A DNA stretch of 64,000 nucleotides, taken from Pelobacter sp. UBA6812. Lineage in GTDB: Bacteria; Desulfobacterota; Desulfuromonadia; Desulfuromonadales; Syntrophotaleaceae. The translations under genes and the position numbers were made by a program. Shown here in pieces: positions 1 through 8,585 of this stretch (its first letter is position 1; each line of letters begins with the position of its first letter). Below the pieces are notes generated by a model. That model did no database searches. It was not told where the DNA came from and saw only the letters and a list, made by a program, of their open reading frames with translations. The stretch covers positions 1-64,000 of the forward strand of contig DKEW01000028.1 of the NCBI GenBank assembly GCA_002452265.1. The letters are read 5' to 3'.

Positions 1-39
1 TGGAAAAAACTGGGCAGCCGGCCACCTTGAACGCAACAG

Positions 40-384
40 TTACCTTCGCACCCGCGCCACCTCGATCACCGGCACCTTGCTCAGGGCACAGAGTTCTTCC
101 TTCAGAGCACCGGCCAGGATATCCATGCCCGGGGCTTTGCCGAGCCCCATGTCCTCGGTGGCCATGGCCAGCAGCACCAGGTCGGGCTGCGCCTGTTCCA
201 GTACAGTCTCCAGGGTCAACGGCGTCAGGACTTCGTGAATATCCACTTGATCGATAATCCCCTCATCCACAGCGTAGTGTTCTTGGCGGGGATCGGCGGT
301 GATGATCTCGATAAGAGGATTTTTGCGCAGTTGTTTAAGTACGTTTGCTCCGGTGCGACCGGCGCCGATCACCAGAATTCGCAT
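40..384 (-). CDS. Small NAD-binding (TrkA-N-like) protein
   Basis: The 114-residue product is a single Rossmann-type domain. It opens with the dinucleotide-binding motif GAGRTG after MRILVI, followed by an acidic second strand (TADP), which resembles the TrkA-N/RCK N-domain. No RCK-C domain or membrane segment is present, so it cannot be a full TrkA; it is probably a stand-alone regulatory subunit for a transporter. The start at MRIL is preferred over an upstream in-frame ATG because GGGAGG lies just before it. It is the last gene of a leftward group behind the SLC13-type carrier (61 bases away), which suggests it may regulate that carrier. Function beyond nucleotide binding is inferred. Confidence 0.7.
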   Translation of the reverse strand: MRILVIGAGRTGANVLKQLRKNPLIEIITADPRQEHYAVDEGIIDQVDIHEVLTPLTLETVLEQAQPDLVLLAMATEDMGLGKAPGMDILAGALKEELCALSKVPVIEVARVRR

Positions 385-444
385 GGTTCCTCCCTTTAAC
401 TTCATGATCTGTGATTCTTGGCCCCTGCACCGTGTACCTTAGAC

Positions 445-2160
445 TCACCCAACAAACCCGATCCGGGCAAACAGATAGAACAGACCCGCCAGTACCAGAG
501 AACTGACCAGGGTCATGAGCAGCCCGTATCGCAGCATGGTGCCTCGCGATACGATCCCGGTGGCGGAAACCAGGGCCATGCGGCCGGAAGCCGACGGCAG
601 GGAGTATCCAAACGTGGTCGCCAGGGTTACGGACAACACCAGCAGCACCGGATCCAGTGATGGGTTGTCTCGCGCCAGGGCGATGAGCACCGGCACGAAC
701 ACCGCGGCGATGGTGGTGTTGTTCAGCAGGTTGGTGAGCAAGGCGGAAATTGTTACCAGTGACATCAAAGTGATGAGCAGCGACGGGCCGGTCACCAACG
801 GACGAATTAAAAGAGCAAACCATTCGGTGACGCCGGTACGGACCAAGGCTTCCCCCAGACTCAGACCGGCACCGATAATCAGAAAGATTCCCCAGCTGAT
901 GCCTTTGAGGTCTTCCCAATCGATGATTTCCCGGATTGCCAGGTAACATACCGCCATCACCGCCACCAGGGCTGCAGAAAAAAGCGTATGCGGCAGTCCC
1001 AGAGCGTTTTCCAGAAAGGGTCCTCCAACCCACAGGCAGGCGGTGACCAGCAGCATCACCAGGATCTCCCCCTCCACGCGGCTCATGGGGCCCATGTCCC
1101 TTACCTGCTGGCGTGCCGGTTCTACGTCGAGACGGGTGACGGTTATCGGCATGAGTTTGTAGAGCAGAAACCAGGTCAGGGGAAAAATAACCATAAAAGC
1201 CGGCAGGCCGTATTTCAGCCAGTCGAGAAACGTCCAGGGCATGATCTGGCTCAAAAAACCCGAGGCCACGGCATTGGCAGCGGCACCCAGGATGGTGACC
1301 ATGCCCCCCAGACTGGCGCTGTAGGCAATGCCGAGGGCGAGCAGGGCCAGCAGGTCGGCGGCTTCATCCTTGTGGTCAACCTGCCGGGAGATGGTCATGG
1401 CGACGGGGATCAGCATGGCAGCGGTGGCGGTATTGCCCACCCACATGGAAAACAGGGCGGAAATGCTCATCAATCCCAGCAGCAGCATGCCGGTGCCGCC
1501 CCCTGAAGCGACAATGGTAGCCAGAGCCAGACGCCTTGTCAGGCCGTGCTTGCGTAGTGCTTCGGCCAGAAACAGACTGGCCAGGATCAGAAACACCACC
1601 GGACGGGAAAATGTCTCAAAGGACTGGGGGGTGGTTGCAATGCCCAGGATCACCTGGGCAACCGGCACCATAAGGGCGGCGATGGGCAGGGAAACCGGCT
1701 CCAGAGCCAATACCCCGGCAGTGAAGATGAAAGCGGCCAGACCGCGCTGCCCGGCCACGGACAGCCCTTCGGGGAGGGGCAGCAACAGTACGCCGCCGGT
1801 CATGGCCAGCACCAGACCGAAACGTCCGACAAAACGCCACACCCTGCTGACGCCACTGAGTAACAATGGGCGCAGCACCCGCAGCGGTTCGCTCAGCCCC
1901 TTGCTTTCCTCCGCCCGGGGCCGAACGGCCAGATGTAGCTTGGCCAGCAGCGGTTCGACAAGGACAAGTTCCCCGCGCAGCAAACCTCTGGCGAAGCGTC
2001 CCAGAACGCGTGCGGCATTCTTACCACGGTGCCGCTGCATCGTCTCCACCGCCTGTCGGCAGCGTACGCACCGCAGCAGATGTGCCTCGGCTTCTCTGGC
2101 CGCTTGGCCGGTAAGTTTCCCGTTCACATAGTCCCGTACCTGGATATGATGCTCCGTCAT
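445..2160 (-). CDS. SLC13/DASS-type anion symporter with N-terminal zinc-finger domain
   Basis: This is a 571-residue inner-membrane carrier. Residues ~120-570 are a dozen hydrophobic segments typical of the divalent-anion:sodium symporter/ArsB superfamily, including a repeated pattern in which asparagine- and threonine-rich helices (WVGNTATAAMLIP and LLTNLLNNTTIAAVF) form the two Na+/substrate hairpins. Unusually, the first ~45 residues form a short cytosolic zf-HC2-like domain with His27, Cys31 and Cys34 in an HxxxCxxC pattern, as in anti-sigma factors. The likely substrate is a dicarboxylate, sulfate or similar anion; the sequence does not decide. The start overlaps the stop of the upstream channel gene (ATGA), so the two are translationally coupled. 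Confidence 0.8.
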   Translation of the reverse strand: MTEHHIQVRDYVNGKLTGQAAREAEAHLLRCVRCRQAVETMQRHRGKNAARVLGRFARGLLRGELVLVEPLLAKLHLAVRPRAEESKGLSEPLRVLRPLLLSGVSRVWRFVGRFGLVLAMTGGVLLLPLPEGLSVAGQRGLAAFIFTAGVLALEPVSLPIAALMVPVAQVILGIATTPQSFETFSRPVVFLILASLFLAEALRKHGLTRRLALATIVASGGGTGMLLLGLMSISALFSMWVGNTATAAMLIPVAMTISRQVDHKDEAADLLALLALGIAYSASLGGMVTILGAAANAVASGFLSQIMPWTFLDWLKYGLPAFMVIFPLTWFLLYKLMPITVTRLDVEPARQQVRDMGPMSRVEGEILVMLLVTACLWVGGPFLENALGLPHTLFSAALVAVMAVCYLAIREIIDWEDLKGISWGIFLIIGAGLSLGEALVRTGVTEWFALLIRPLVTGPSLLITLMSLVTISALLTNLLNNTTIAAVFVPVLIALARDNPSLDPVLLVLSVTLATTFGYSLPSASGRMALVSATGIVSRGTMLRYGLLMTLVSSLVLAGLFYLFARIGFVG

Positions 2161-2999
2161 GACCCTTCAGTTCCTTCTTCCGGTAGGATCACCACTTCTT
2201 CCTCGATGAAAACGCTATTGGGCAGCGACACCCGACCGGCTTCGGTGTCGAGGAGGGCTTTGACCGGACCGATGACCAGCAATTGACCACGATGACCGCG
2301 CACCTGCAGCCTCTGGCCGACCACGAAGCTCTCCCGCAGATGAAACCCGGCCATGATGTTCCTGGCCAGTTCTCGGCTCCCCCAGCCGAAGGCCACGGCC
2401 AGTGCCAGCAGCATGGCGGTTATCAACACGGTGGCCAGATTCACCAGCAAGGTGGTTTCCACCCCCAGCTGTTCCAGAGTTAAAACGACCACGAAGACCA
2501 AAATGACGTAGCGGGTCACCTGTCCCAGGGCCAATCCTCCCCGAATACCTGACCGGTCCGCCAAGGCGCCCAGGGTTGTACCCACCAGTCGGGCGATCAG
2601 GCCGCCGAACAACAGAATCAGCATGGCCGCCAGCACATTGGGCAGATAGTCTACCAAGCCTTGCAAGGTGGTGCTTATTCCCTGCAGGCCGAGGCTTTCC
2701 GCCGCTGCCAGCACGAACACCAGCAGTACCAGCCAGTAGACCAGCCGGGCCACCAACTGCGATACGGAAGTATCCAGGCCCAGATCATCCAGCAACCGCG
2801 CCGCACCTGCCTTTTCGCCGAGACGGTCCAGGCCGAGGCGCTTGAATATTCCTTTGATCACGAATTGGGCCAGACGCGCCGTCAACCAGCCGAAAAGCAG
2901 CAACACCAGCGCCACTCCCAGCACGGGTAACCAACGCACCACATCGGTAACCAGCATCTCGTGAAAGTGCTCGGTCCAGAACTGCGTTTCCCACGGCAT
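2157..2999 (-). CDS. MscS-related membrane protein with conserved TM helix
   Basis: The 280-residue protein has about five hydrophobic helices followed by a short beta-rich tail. The segment around ILLFGGLIARLVG and the later run VAFGWGSRELARNIMAGFHLRE correspond to the glycine-rich pore-lining region of small mechanosensitive channels, and the following region (VGQRLQVRGHRG) to the MscS beta domain, but the usual C-terminal alpha/beta domain is missing. It probably acts in the inner membrane in osmotic adaptation. The ORF could be extended 20 residues upstream, but a perfect AAGGAGG lies before MPWE, which fixes the start. It is first in an operon with the SLC13 carrier downstream. Confidence 0.72.
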   Translation of the reverse strand: MPWETQFWTEHFHEMLVTDVVRWLPVLGVALVLLLFGWLTARLAQFVIKGIFKRLGLDRLGEKAGAARLLDDLGLDTSVSQLVARLVYWLVLLVFVLAAAESLGLQGISTTLQGLVDYLPNVLAAMLILLFGGLIARLVGTTLGALADRSGIRGGLALGQVTRYVILVFVVVLTLEQLGVETTLLVNLATVLITAMLLALAVAFGWGSRELARNIMAGFHLRESFVVGQRLQVRGHRGQLLVIGPVKALLDTEAGRVSLPNSVFIEEEVVILPEEGTEGS

Positions 3000-3309
3000 T
3001 GGCAACCTCCTTCGCTCCGGGTTAAGTCCCCTGCATGTATTTATACCAGTGAAATGCATTTTTGACAGAGCAGGCCATTGTCCAACGTCGTCCGACCGTA
3101 ATGCCGGGGAACATTACACTGTTGATCCACAAATCCCGTATCCGGGTTTTCCTCGTCTCGAAACAATTTCCGACGTCTGATAAACTTCTTGCGAGGGCAG
3201 CAAATCGCGAAGAAAATGTGTCAGGCACATGACCAGTTAAAATAACGTCGTATTCTTGATAGATACTTTCGTAGGCATGTCACTGCCATGGCGGCATGGA
3301 GAACCTTCT

Positions 3310-5157
3310 ATGATCAACGACCAAGCGGTCATTTTTGTGATTCTCGCAGGGACGATCAGTCTGTTTATGTGGGGGCGTTGGCGCCACGACATGGTGGCCA
3401 TGGCTTCGCTGTTGGCCTGTGTGTTTGCGGGTTTGGTGCCTGTTGAGAGCGCCTTCGTCGGCCTGGGACACCCGGCCGTGATAACCGTTGCCTGTGTGCT
3501 GGTGCTGAGTGCGGGACTGCAGGCCACCGGCGCGGTAGATGCGCTGATACAGCGTGTTTTACCCAAATCGGCGGGTATGACGCAGAGTATCGGAGCACTC
3601 GTCGTGCTTGGTGCAATTCTTTCGGGTTTTATGAACAATGTCGGCGCCATGGCGCTGCTGATGCCGCTGGCGATGCAGGTTTCAGCCAGACTTGAGGTTC
3701 CCCCCGGCAGGGTGCTGATGCCGTTGTCTTTTGGAACGATCCTCGGTGGCATGACGACCCTGATCGGTACCCCGCCCAACCTCATCGTTGCGGGTTTTCG
3801 CGCCGAAATTGGGATGGGTGGGTTTGCCATGTTCGATTTTACCCCGGTCGGCGCTACGGTTGCCGGGGCAGGCATTGTTTTTGCCGTTTTGGTGGGGTGG
3901 CGCCTGGTGCCTTCGCGCGAGGCGGCCGGTGCTGCAACCTTCGACACCGGCACCTATTTTACCGAAGTCCGTGTCACCCCCGGAGCCAAGGCCGCGGGTA
4001 AGACGCTGTATGAAGTTGAAAGTACCATGGAGGAGGCTGATGCCCAGGTTGTCGGTATGGTGCGCAACGATTTCCGCATCTCGGCGCCCAATCCCGCCAG
4101 AGTGCTGCGCGAGGGAGACATCCTCGTGATCGAGGCCGAGCCCGAGTCCCTTGCCGACGTTTTGTCGAGCCTCGGCCTGAAGCTGGAGGAAGAGGTCCCT
4201 GTACAGGCAAAAAAGGATAAGGATGATTCGATCGTTACGGATCGTGCCGAAGGGGAACCGGACGAAATAAAGTCGAATGAAGAAAAAGATTCTCAGGGAG
4301 GCGAAATCGAGCTGCAAGAGCTGGTTGTCATGCCGACTTCGGGTTTGATAGGCCGCTCTGCCGCCGCTATTCAGCTGCGCACCCGTTATGGCCTCAACCT
4401 GCTGGCCATTTCACGCCAGGGGCGGCGATCCATTCAGCGTTTGCGGAGTGCGTCGATTCAGGCGGGGGATGTATTGCTGATGCAAGGTTCACAGGCGGGC
4501 TTGTCCGGATTTACATCTATCTATGCCTGCGTACCGCTGGCCAAGCGTGCCATCAGTCTGCCTGTCAAAGGCCGCGCCACCCTGGCGGTGCTTGTCATGG
4601 GGATAGCCATTGGCGCTGCGGCCTTCGGTCTGTTGCCCGCTGCTGTCGCCTTTGCGTCGGGGGTGTTGTGCTTTCTGGTCCTGCGCATCGTGCCGCCGCG
4701 CATGGTTTATGAAGCCATCGATTGGCCGGTCATCATTTTATTGGGGGCGCTGTTTCCCGTCGCCGAGGCCATGGCTTCGAGTGGTGCCGCAGATCTACTG
4801 GCTCGGGGATTACTGAAAAATGTTGCTCAAGGGTCTCCGGTTGCGGCTTTGGCACTGATTCTGATCGTCACCATGACCTTGTCGGATTTTATGAATAATG
4901 CCGCGACCGCAGCTGTCATGTGCCCGATCTCCATCAGTACTGCCGCACAACTAGGAGTCAGCGCGGATTCCTTTCTCATGGCGGTGGCCATCGGTGCGTC
5001 CTGCGCTTTTCTGACCCCCATCGGGCATCAGAACAATACCTTGATTCTGGGTCCCGGCGGGTTTCGTTTCGGCGATTACTGGCGCATGGGCCTGCCGATG
5101 GAAATTCTGGTGATCGTCGTCAGTCTTCCGATGCTGTTGTGGATCTGGCCGTTATGA
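3310..5157 (+). CDS. SLC13-type transporter with internal TrkA-C domains
   Basis: The 615-residue membrane protein has two hydrophobic halves of roughly five to six helices flanking a soluble central segment (about residues 205-410). The centre carries two TrkA-C (RCK-C)-like copies, seen from the repeated pattern of ILREGD..LVIEA and IQAGDVLLMQG, linked by a charged Lys/Glu/Asp stretch. Both membrane halves have the signature FMNNVGAMALLMP or FMNNAATAAVMCP followed by TLIGTPPN or LTPIGHQNN, typical of ArsB/NhaD/SLC13 re-entrant hairpins. It is a sodium- or proton-coupled anion carrier; similar proteins transport sulfate. An upstream start at 3256 is possible, but GGAG eight bases before 3310 supports MINDQ. 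Confidence 0.82.
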   Translation: MINDQAVIFVILAGTISLFMWGRWRHDMVAMASLLACVFAGLVPVESAFVGLGHPAVITVACVLVLSAGLQATGAVDALIQRVLPKSAGMTQSIGALVVLGAILSGFMNNVGAMALLMPLAMQVSARLEVPPGRVLMPLSFGTILGGMTTLIGTPPNLIVAGFRAEIGMGGFAMFDFTPVGATVAGAGIVFAVLVGWRLVPSREAAGAATFDTGTYFTEVRVTPGAKAAGKTLYEVESTMEEADAQVVGMVRNDFRISAPNPARVLREGDILVIEAEPESLADVLSSLGLKLEEEVPVQAKKDKDDSIVTDRAEGEPDEIKSNEEKDSQGGEIELQELVVMPTSGLIGRSAAAIQLRTRYGLNLLAISRQGRRSIQRLRSASIQAGDVLLMQGSQAGLSGFTSIYACVPLAKRAISLPVKGRATLAVLVMGIAIGAAAFGLLPAAVAFASGVLCFLVLRIVPPRMVYEAIDWPVIILLGALFPVAEAMASSGAADLLARGLLKNVAQGSPVAALALILIVTMTLSDFMNNAATAAVMCPISISTAAQLGVSADSFLMAVAIGASCAFLTPIGHQNNTLILGPGGFRFGDYWRMGLPMEILVIVVSLPMLLWIWPL

Positions 5158-5169
5158 AAATGTCCGCAA

Positions 5170-6093
5170 TCAAGGGGTGGCAGGCGGATCATGATGTTGT
5201 TTTTCCAGCAGGTGCAAATCGAAAGGCTTACTGGCCTCGCCGAAATAGACGGTCTGGTGGGGGAAGGGGATCTCGATACCATGTTCGTCGAAGGCCAGTT
5301 TCACTCTGCGCAGAAATTCACGCCCCACCATCCACTGGCGGATCGGCCGGGTCTTGATTCGTCCCTTGATGATCACCGCCGAATCGGCGAATTTGTCCAC
5401 GCCCATGATTTCCGGCGGTTCCAGAATCAGCGGACCATAGGTTGCATCCTCAACCATGCTCTGCAGTACGGCATCCATTACGGCTACCACCCGGTCAGTA
5501 TTTTCCTTGTAGGCAACCCCGATTTCAAACACGTAGGCCGACCATTCCTGGGTCATGTTGCTCAGGGTTTGGATTGTTCCATTGGGGAATACATGCACCA
5601 CCCCGGCTACATCGCGCAGCACCAGGGTGCGGAAGTTGACCTTCTCCACCAGCCCTCCGGTACCGTTGATGATGGCCACATCCCCGACCCGCACCTGGTT
5701 TTCGAGGATCATGAAAAATCCGGAGATGACATCGCGCACAAGGTTCTGGGCTCCGAAACCGACTGCTAAGCCGAGAATCCCGGCGCCGGCCAAAATGGGA
5801 CCGATCTCCACACCGATTTCCTGCAGCACCACCAGTCCGATGGCCGTCCATAGCACCAGGTAAATGGCTTGGCGAATGAGCCTTACCAGGGTATCGGCGC
5901 GCTTGGCTGCTTCACTGGGAGGTTCTCCTTCAACCTGACCTTTTTTGATCAGACGCAGTTCCAGTTTCCTGAGAATGCGCCCAGTCGTGGCCCCCAGGAC
6001 CCAGCCGAGGATCAGGATAAGCAGAATGCGGAAACAGGCAAAAATGAGTGTCTGCCAACTGATTGTTGCCAGAAACTGGTTGAGCATGGTCAT
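5170..6093 (-). CDS. MscS-family small-conductance mechanosensitive channel
   Basis: This 307-residue inner-membrane channel has three transmembrane helices at the N-terminus. The third contains the Gly/Ala-rich pore helix (LAGAGILGLAVGFGAQNLV), followed by the beta domain (VRVGDVAIINGTGGLVEKVN) and the C-terminal alpha/beta domain. Such channels open under membrane tension to release osmolytes. GGAGGGG precedes the ATG at a proper distance. It ends only 12 bases from the convergent SLC13 gene and no terminator is visible between them. It is the second of three MscS-related genes in the window and closest in size to classical MscS. Confidence 0.88.
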   Translation of the reverse strand: MTMLNQFLATISWQTLIFACFRILLILILGWVLGATTGRILRKLELRLIKKGQVEGEPPSEAAKRADTLVRLIRQAIYLVLWTAIGLVVLQEIGVEIGPILAGAGILGLAVGFGAQNLVRDVISGFFMILENQVRVGDVAIINGTGGLVEKVNFRTLVLRDVAGVVHVFPNGTIQTLSNMTQEWSAYVFEIGVAYKENTDRVVAVMDAVLQSMVEDATYGPLILEPPEIMGVDKFADSAVIIKGRIKTRPIRQWMVGREFLRRVKLAFDEHGIEIPFPHQTVYFGEASKPFDLHLLEKQHHDPPATP

Positions 6094-6482
6094 TACAGCC
6101 CCTCCACGGATGGTGAACAGGCCCCCGGAAGTTGAAGGCCTTACGCGCTAACGGTATCAGTTTGACCGCCAGAGTCAATAAATTCCTAAGCCTGATGAGG
6201 CTCTGGACTATCCGTAGTCGGCAATGCGATGATGCTGTCGAAGCAAAGCCTCGAATTGCTGGATATTTTCGATCATTCCTTCGGAACCTTCGAGCAGGAG
6301 ATGGCAGACGATTGATGAAGCGGGCCGGTGGTCTTTGATTTCTTATGCAAAGGGGGCGGCCTTATTGGCCGCCCCCTTTTTATCTTTGCGGTCAAATGCT
6401 ACGCACTTTCCCATAGGTTTTTTCCAACCCTCATGAAAAGGATGCGGTTGGCGGCTGAAGGCCATGCCCCGGCCTTAGAAGC
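6094..6482. other. Intergenic region with a plus-strand terminator and possible gene relic
   Basis: No complete gene is visible between the two leftward genes. On the minus strand a short open frame from about 6334 to 6213 reads like protein (it contains EGSEGMIENIQQFEALLRQ and ends ADYG) but has no proper start, so it may be a gene relic. A strong hairpin at 6352-6376 followed by T5 on the plus strand has no annotated plus-strand gene before it. Confidence 0.4.
6352..6381 (+). terminator. Rho-independent terminator
   Basis: A perfect 10-bp stem, GGGGGCGGCC paired with GGCCGCCCCC, encloses a 5-base loop and is followed by TTTTT. On the minus strand the trailing run is only CTTTGC, so the plus direction is stronger. 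No plus-strand gene precedes it; it could end a small RNA or serve the leftward gene at 6483 weakly. Confidence 0.7.
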
Positions 6483-7361
6483 CTATACCCCCGGCACCAG
6501 CGGCCGGCCGTTTTCGGCATTCGGTTGTTGGGGCCGTTTTTTTATCCTTGCGGCGAACCCGAGAACCAGCACGAAAGGCAGCAGACAGTAAACGCTCCAC
6601 CACTGCAGACGCGCGATTTCGGTCGCGGCCAGATTCTCAGAAAACGGCAGGACGCCCAGGCTGCGCCCCTGAAACAGGATTCTGGTCACTCTGGGGTTGT
6701 ACCAGACCGTCAGTTGCGTTCCGGAGGGAAACCGTCGGCGCAGACCGGCATACTCCAAGGTATCCGCATCGGCAAGGGACGGCGCGTAATAGCGCTCATG
6801 CCGTCCGGCCACCTGCCCCTCGAACCCCCACATCCGCCCGCCTTCGCCATCGGTGTCATATCGGAGTTTTTCAACGCTGAAGATGCCCTGCCGGTAACCA
6901 TTTTGATGGCTCAGGACGATAATGGCGCCCGCCACGTCAATCAGGTGAATAAACATCCAGGCAAATGTCACGATGACCGCCAAAGCCAGCAAAAGGTTTG
7001 GCTTCGGAGCGCAGCTGGCCCCTTTACCGGGGACGGCTGCAAGGTCCGACTGTCCGGCGAGCCACGCTTCAACCGTATCCTTGGCATCCTTGAGCCCTAG
7101 CGACTGTGTCTTGCGCAGGCGCTTGATCGCTTCGATCTTGTTGCCTGCAAGCAGCGAAGCAACCGCATCTTCCGGTAACGACCGTGTTTGCGGATGGCCA
7201 TGGCCGGGGCTCGAAGAGGTTGCGGCCCCGGTTTGCTGCCAGGTTTCAATCGCCTGTTTGGCTTCCACGAGGCCCATACCCCGGCACTCCCGCAGGCGCT
7301 TGATCGCCTCGATCTTGTTGCCACGGTTCAGGGCTTCAATGACATGCTCCGGTAAATCCAT
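6483..7361 (-). CDS. Two bL12-like C-terminal domains fused to a DUF3592-like membrane protein
   Basis: The 292-residue product begins with two copies (about residues 1-45 and 60-105) of a helix-rich motif containing GNKIEAIKRLR then GL..AK...E.W, which is the conserved core of the ribosomal protein bL12 C-terminal domain (the part that contacts translational GTPases). A membrane helix follows at ~125-150, then an extracytoplasmic region with YDTDGEGGRMWGFEG and RRFPSGTQLTVWYNP, as in DUF3592 proteins, and a final helix. GGGAG 8 bases upstream favours the start at MDLPEH over a 35-residue extension. The function is unknown; the bL12-like repeats could be generic protein-protein contact modules. 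Confidence 0.7.
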   Translation of the reverse strand: MDLPEHVIEALNRGNKIEAIKRLRECRGMGLVEAKQAIETWQQTGAATSSSPGHGHPQTRSLPEDAVASLLAGNKIEAIKRLRKTQSLGLKDAKDTVEAWLAGQSDLAAVPGKGASCAPKPNLLLALAVIVTFAWMFIHLIDVAGAIIVLSHQNGYRQGIFSVEKLRYDTDGEGGRMWGFEGQVAGRHERYYAPSLADADTLEYAGLRRRFPSGTQLTVWYNPRVTRILFQGRSLGVLPFSENLAATEIARLQWWSVYCLLPFVLVLGFAARIKKRPQQPNAENGRPLVPGV

Positions 7362-7464
7362 GATCAGGCTCCCGTGCTTGAAATAGTGGTGCAACAGGTT
7401 AAGTTTATAGCAGGCTTCAATCTGGAAGTACCGAGTTTTTGCGAATGCATCAGAGGTGAAGATC

Positions 7465-7857
7465 ATGAAAAATTGGCCTCCGCTGAACTTGTGGGTTTGT
7501 TTGTTGTTCCTGATCCTGTCCGCCTGCGCACAAAAAACGACCGTGGTAACCGTGGTGCCAGGCGAGGGGAAGCAGGTGATTACTATCCGGGCCAGCGACT
7601 ATTCGTTAATGCCGACGGTGATTCGCGCACACCATGGGGACCATCTGTTGCTCCAGGTGACGAATGCCGTCGCAACGGCCCATAACCTGACCATCGAGAA
7701 TCCGGCCGGGGAAATCGTCCGCAGCGTCGAGCTGGGTGCCGGCGAATCGGTGGAGATCCCTCTGGATCTGACCGAAGGCGGCACCTGGAAATTTTATTGC
7801 AACAAGCCCTTCCATGAGACCCTCGGTATGAGCGGTCGCATCGAGGTGGTTGAGTAA
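7465..7857 (+). CDS. Cupredoxin-like lipoprotein
   Basis: The 130-residue protein begins with a signal peptide ending in the lipobox LSAC, so it is probably membrane-anchored in the periplasm. The mature part is one beta-sandwich domain with type I copper ligands in the expected order: a histidine in AHNLT and then Cys, His and Met in CNKPFHETLGM. This suggests electron transfer by a blue-copper centre or copper binding. GAGGTG precedes the ATG at 7465; an in-frame GTG at 7456 is less likely. It heads a rightward gene group with a LolA-like protein and isoprenoid genes, 11 bases from the next gene. Confidence 0.78.
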   Translation: MKNWPPLNLWVCLLFLILSACAQKTTVVTVVPGEGKQVITIRASDYSLMPTVIRAHHGDHLLLQVTNAVATAHNLTIENPAGEIVRSVELGAGESVEIPLDLTEGGTWKFYCNKPFHETLGMSGRIEVVE

Positions 7858-7868
7858 GGGGCGTTTCT

Positions 7869-8585
7869 TTGACTCTGTGGCGGTTTTTTGTTTGCGGACT
7901 GGCTATATTGGCGGGTATGGATGCGCAGGCCGGTTCGTTGCCTCAGGCGCCAGGCTATGCAAATGCCGTCCTGGAACGTCTGAACACCGCCTATGCCGGG
8001 ATCGGGGCCTATCAGACCGAGGTGGAGACCAGCGAGTACCAACAGGGTCGGCTGGTGGCGACCCGGCGTTTTCGGTTCTCTTTCCAAAAGCCCGGTCGAC
8101 TGCGCATCGATATGCATACTCCGCATCCGGGTATGCGTCTGGTCTATCCCGATGAAAACGGCAAGGTGTGGGTCCGGTTCGGCGGCTGGATGGGATTTAT
8201 GCATCTGCGTCTCGCGCCGGACAACGCTCTGTTTGCAACCCGCTCAGGGCAGCGCATCGACCAGTCCGACATCGGTTTGCTGATTCGCAACATCGGTCGT
8301 AGCCTGACCGATCAAAGGCGTGGTGCGCTGCAGGTCGCCGAACAGGGTCGTCAACTACGGCTCGATGTGGTGGCGGCCGATCACTTCCTGTCCGGAGTTA
8401 CGACACGTTACCTTTTTGTTATCGACAAGACCCTCTGGTTGCCCGTGGCCGTGGAGGAACGGACGCCGGCGGGACAATTGAGAAGAAGCATCGATTTTCG
8501 CCAGTTGCGCATCGATCCTGTATTTCCGGAACATTTTTTCGATATCGATAAGGAGGGTTCCACCCATGAAACCTCAGCAGATTAG
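7869..8585 (+). CDS. LolA-like periplasmic protein
   Basis: The 238-residue protein has an N-terminal signal peptide (cleavage after AQA around residue 21) and a beta-rich body beginning LERLNTAYAGIGAYQTEVE, with FSFQKPGRLRIDM, LVYPDENGKVWV and later YLFVIDKTLWLPV. This is the pattern of the LolA/LolB fold family, half-barrels that carry lipoproteins or hydrophobic molecules between membranes. No ATG fits; a TTG at 7869 is used. Its 3' end overlaps the next gene by 20 bases. Linkage to prenyl-lipid genes suggests it could shuttle a lipid rather than lipoproteins; this is inference. Confidence 0.62.
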   Translation: MTLWRFFVCGLAILAGMDAQAGSLPQAPGYANAVLERLNTAYAGIGAYQTEVETSEYQQGRLVATRRFRFSFQKPGRLRIDMHTPHPGMRLVYPDENGKVWVRFGGWMGFMHLRLAPDNALFATRSGQRIDQSDIGLLIRNIGRSLTDQRRGALQVAEQGRQLRLDVVAADHFLSGVTTRYLFVIDKTLWLPVAVEERTPAGQLRRSIDFRQLRIDPVFPEHFFDIDKEGSTHETSAD

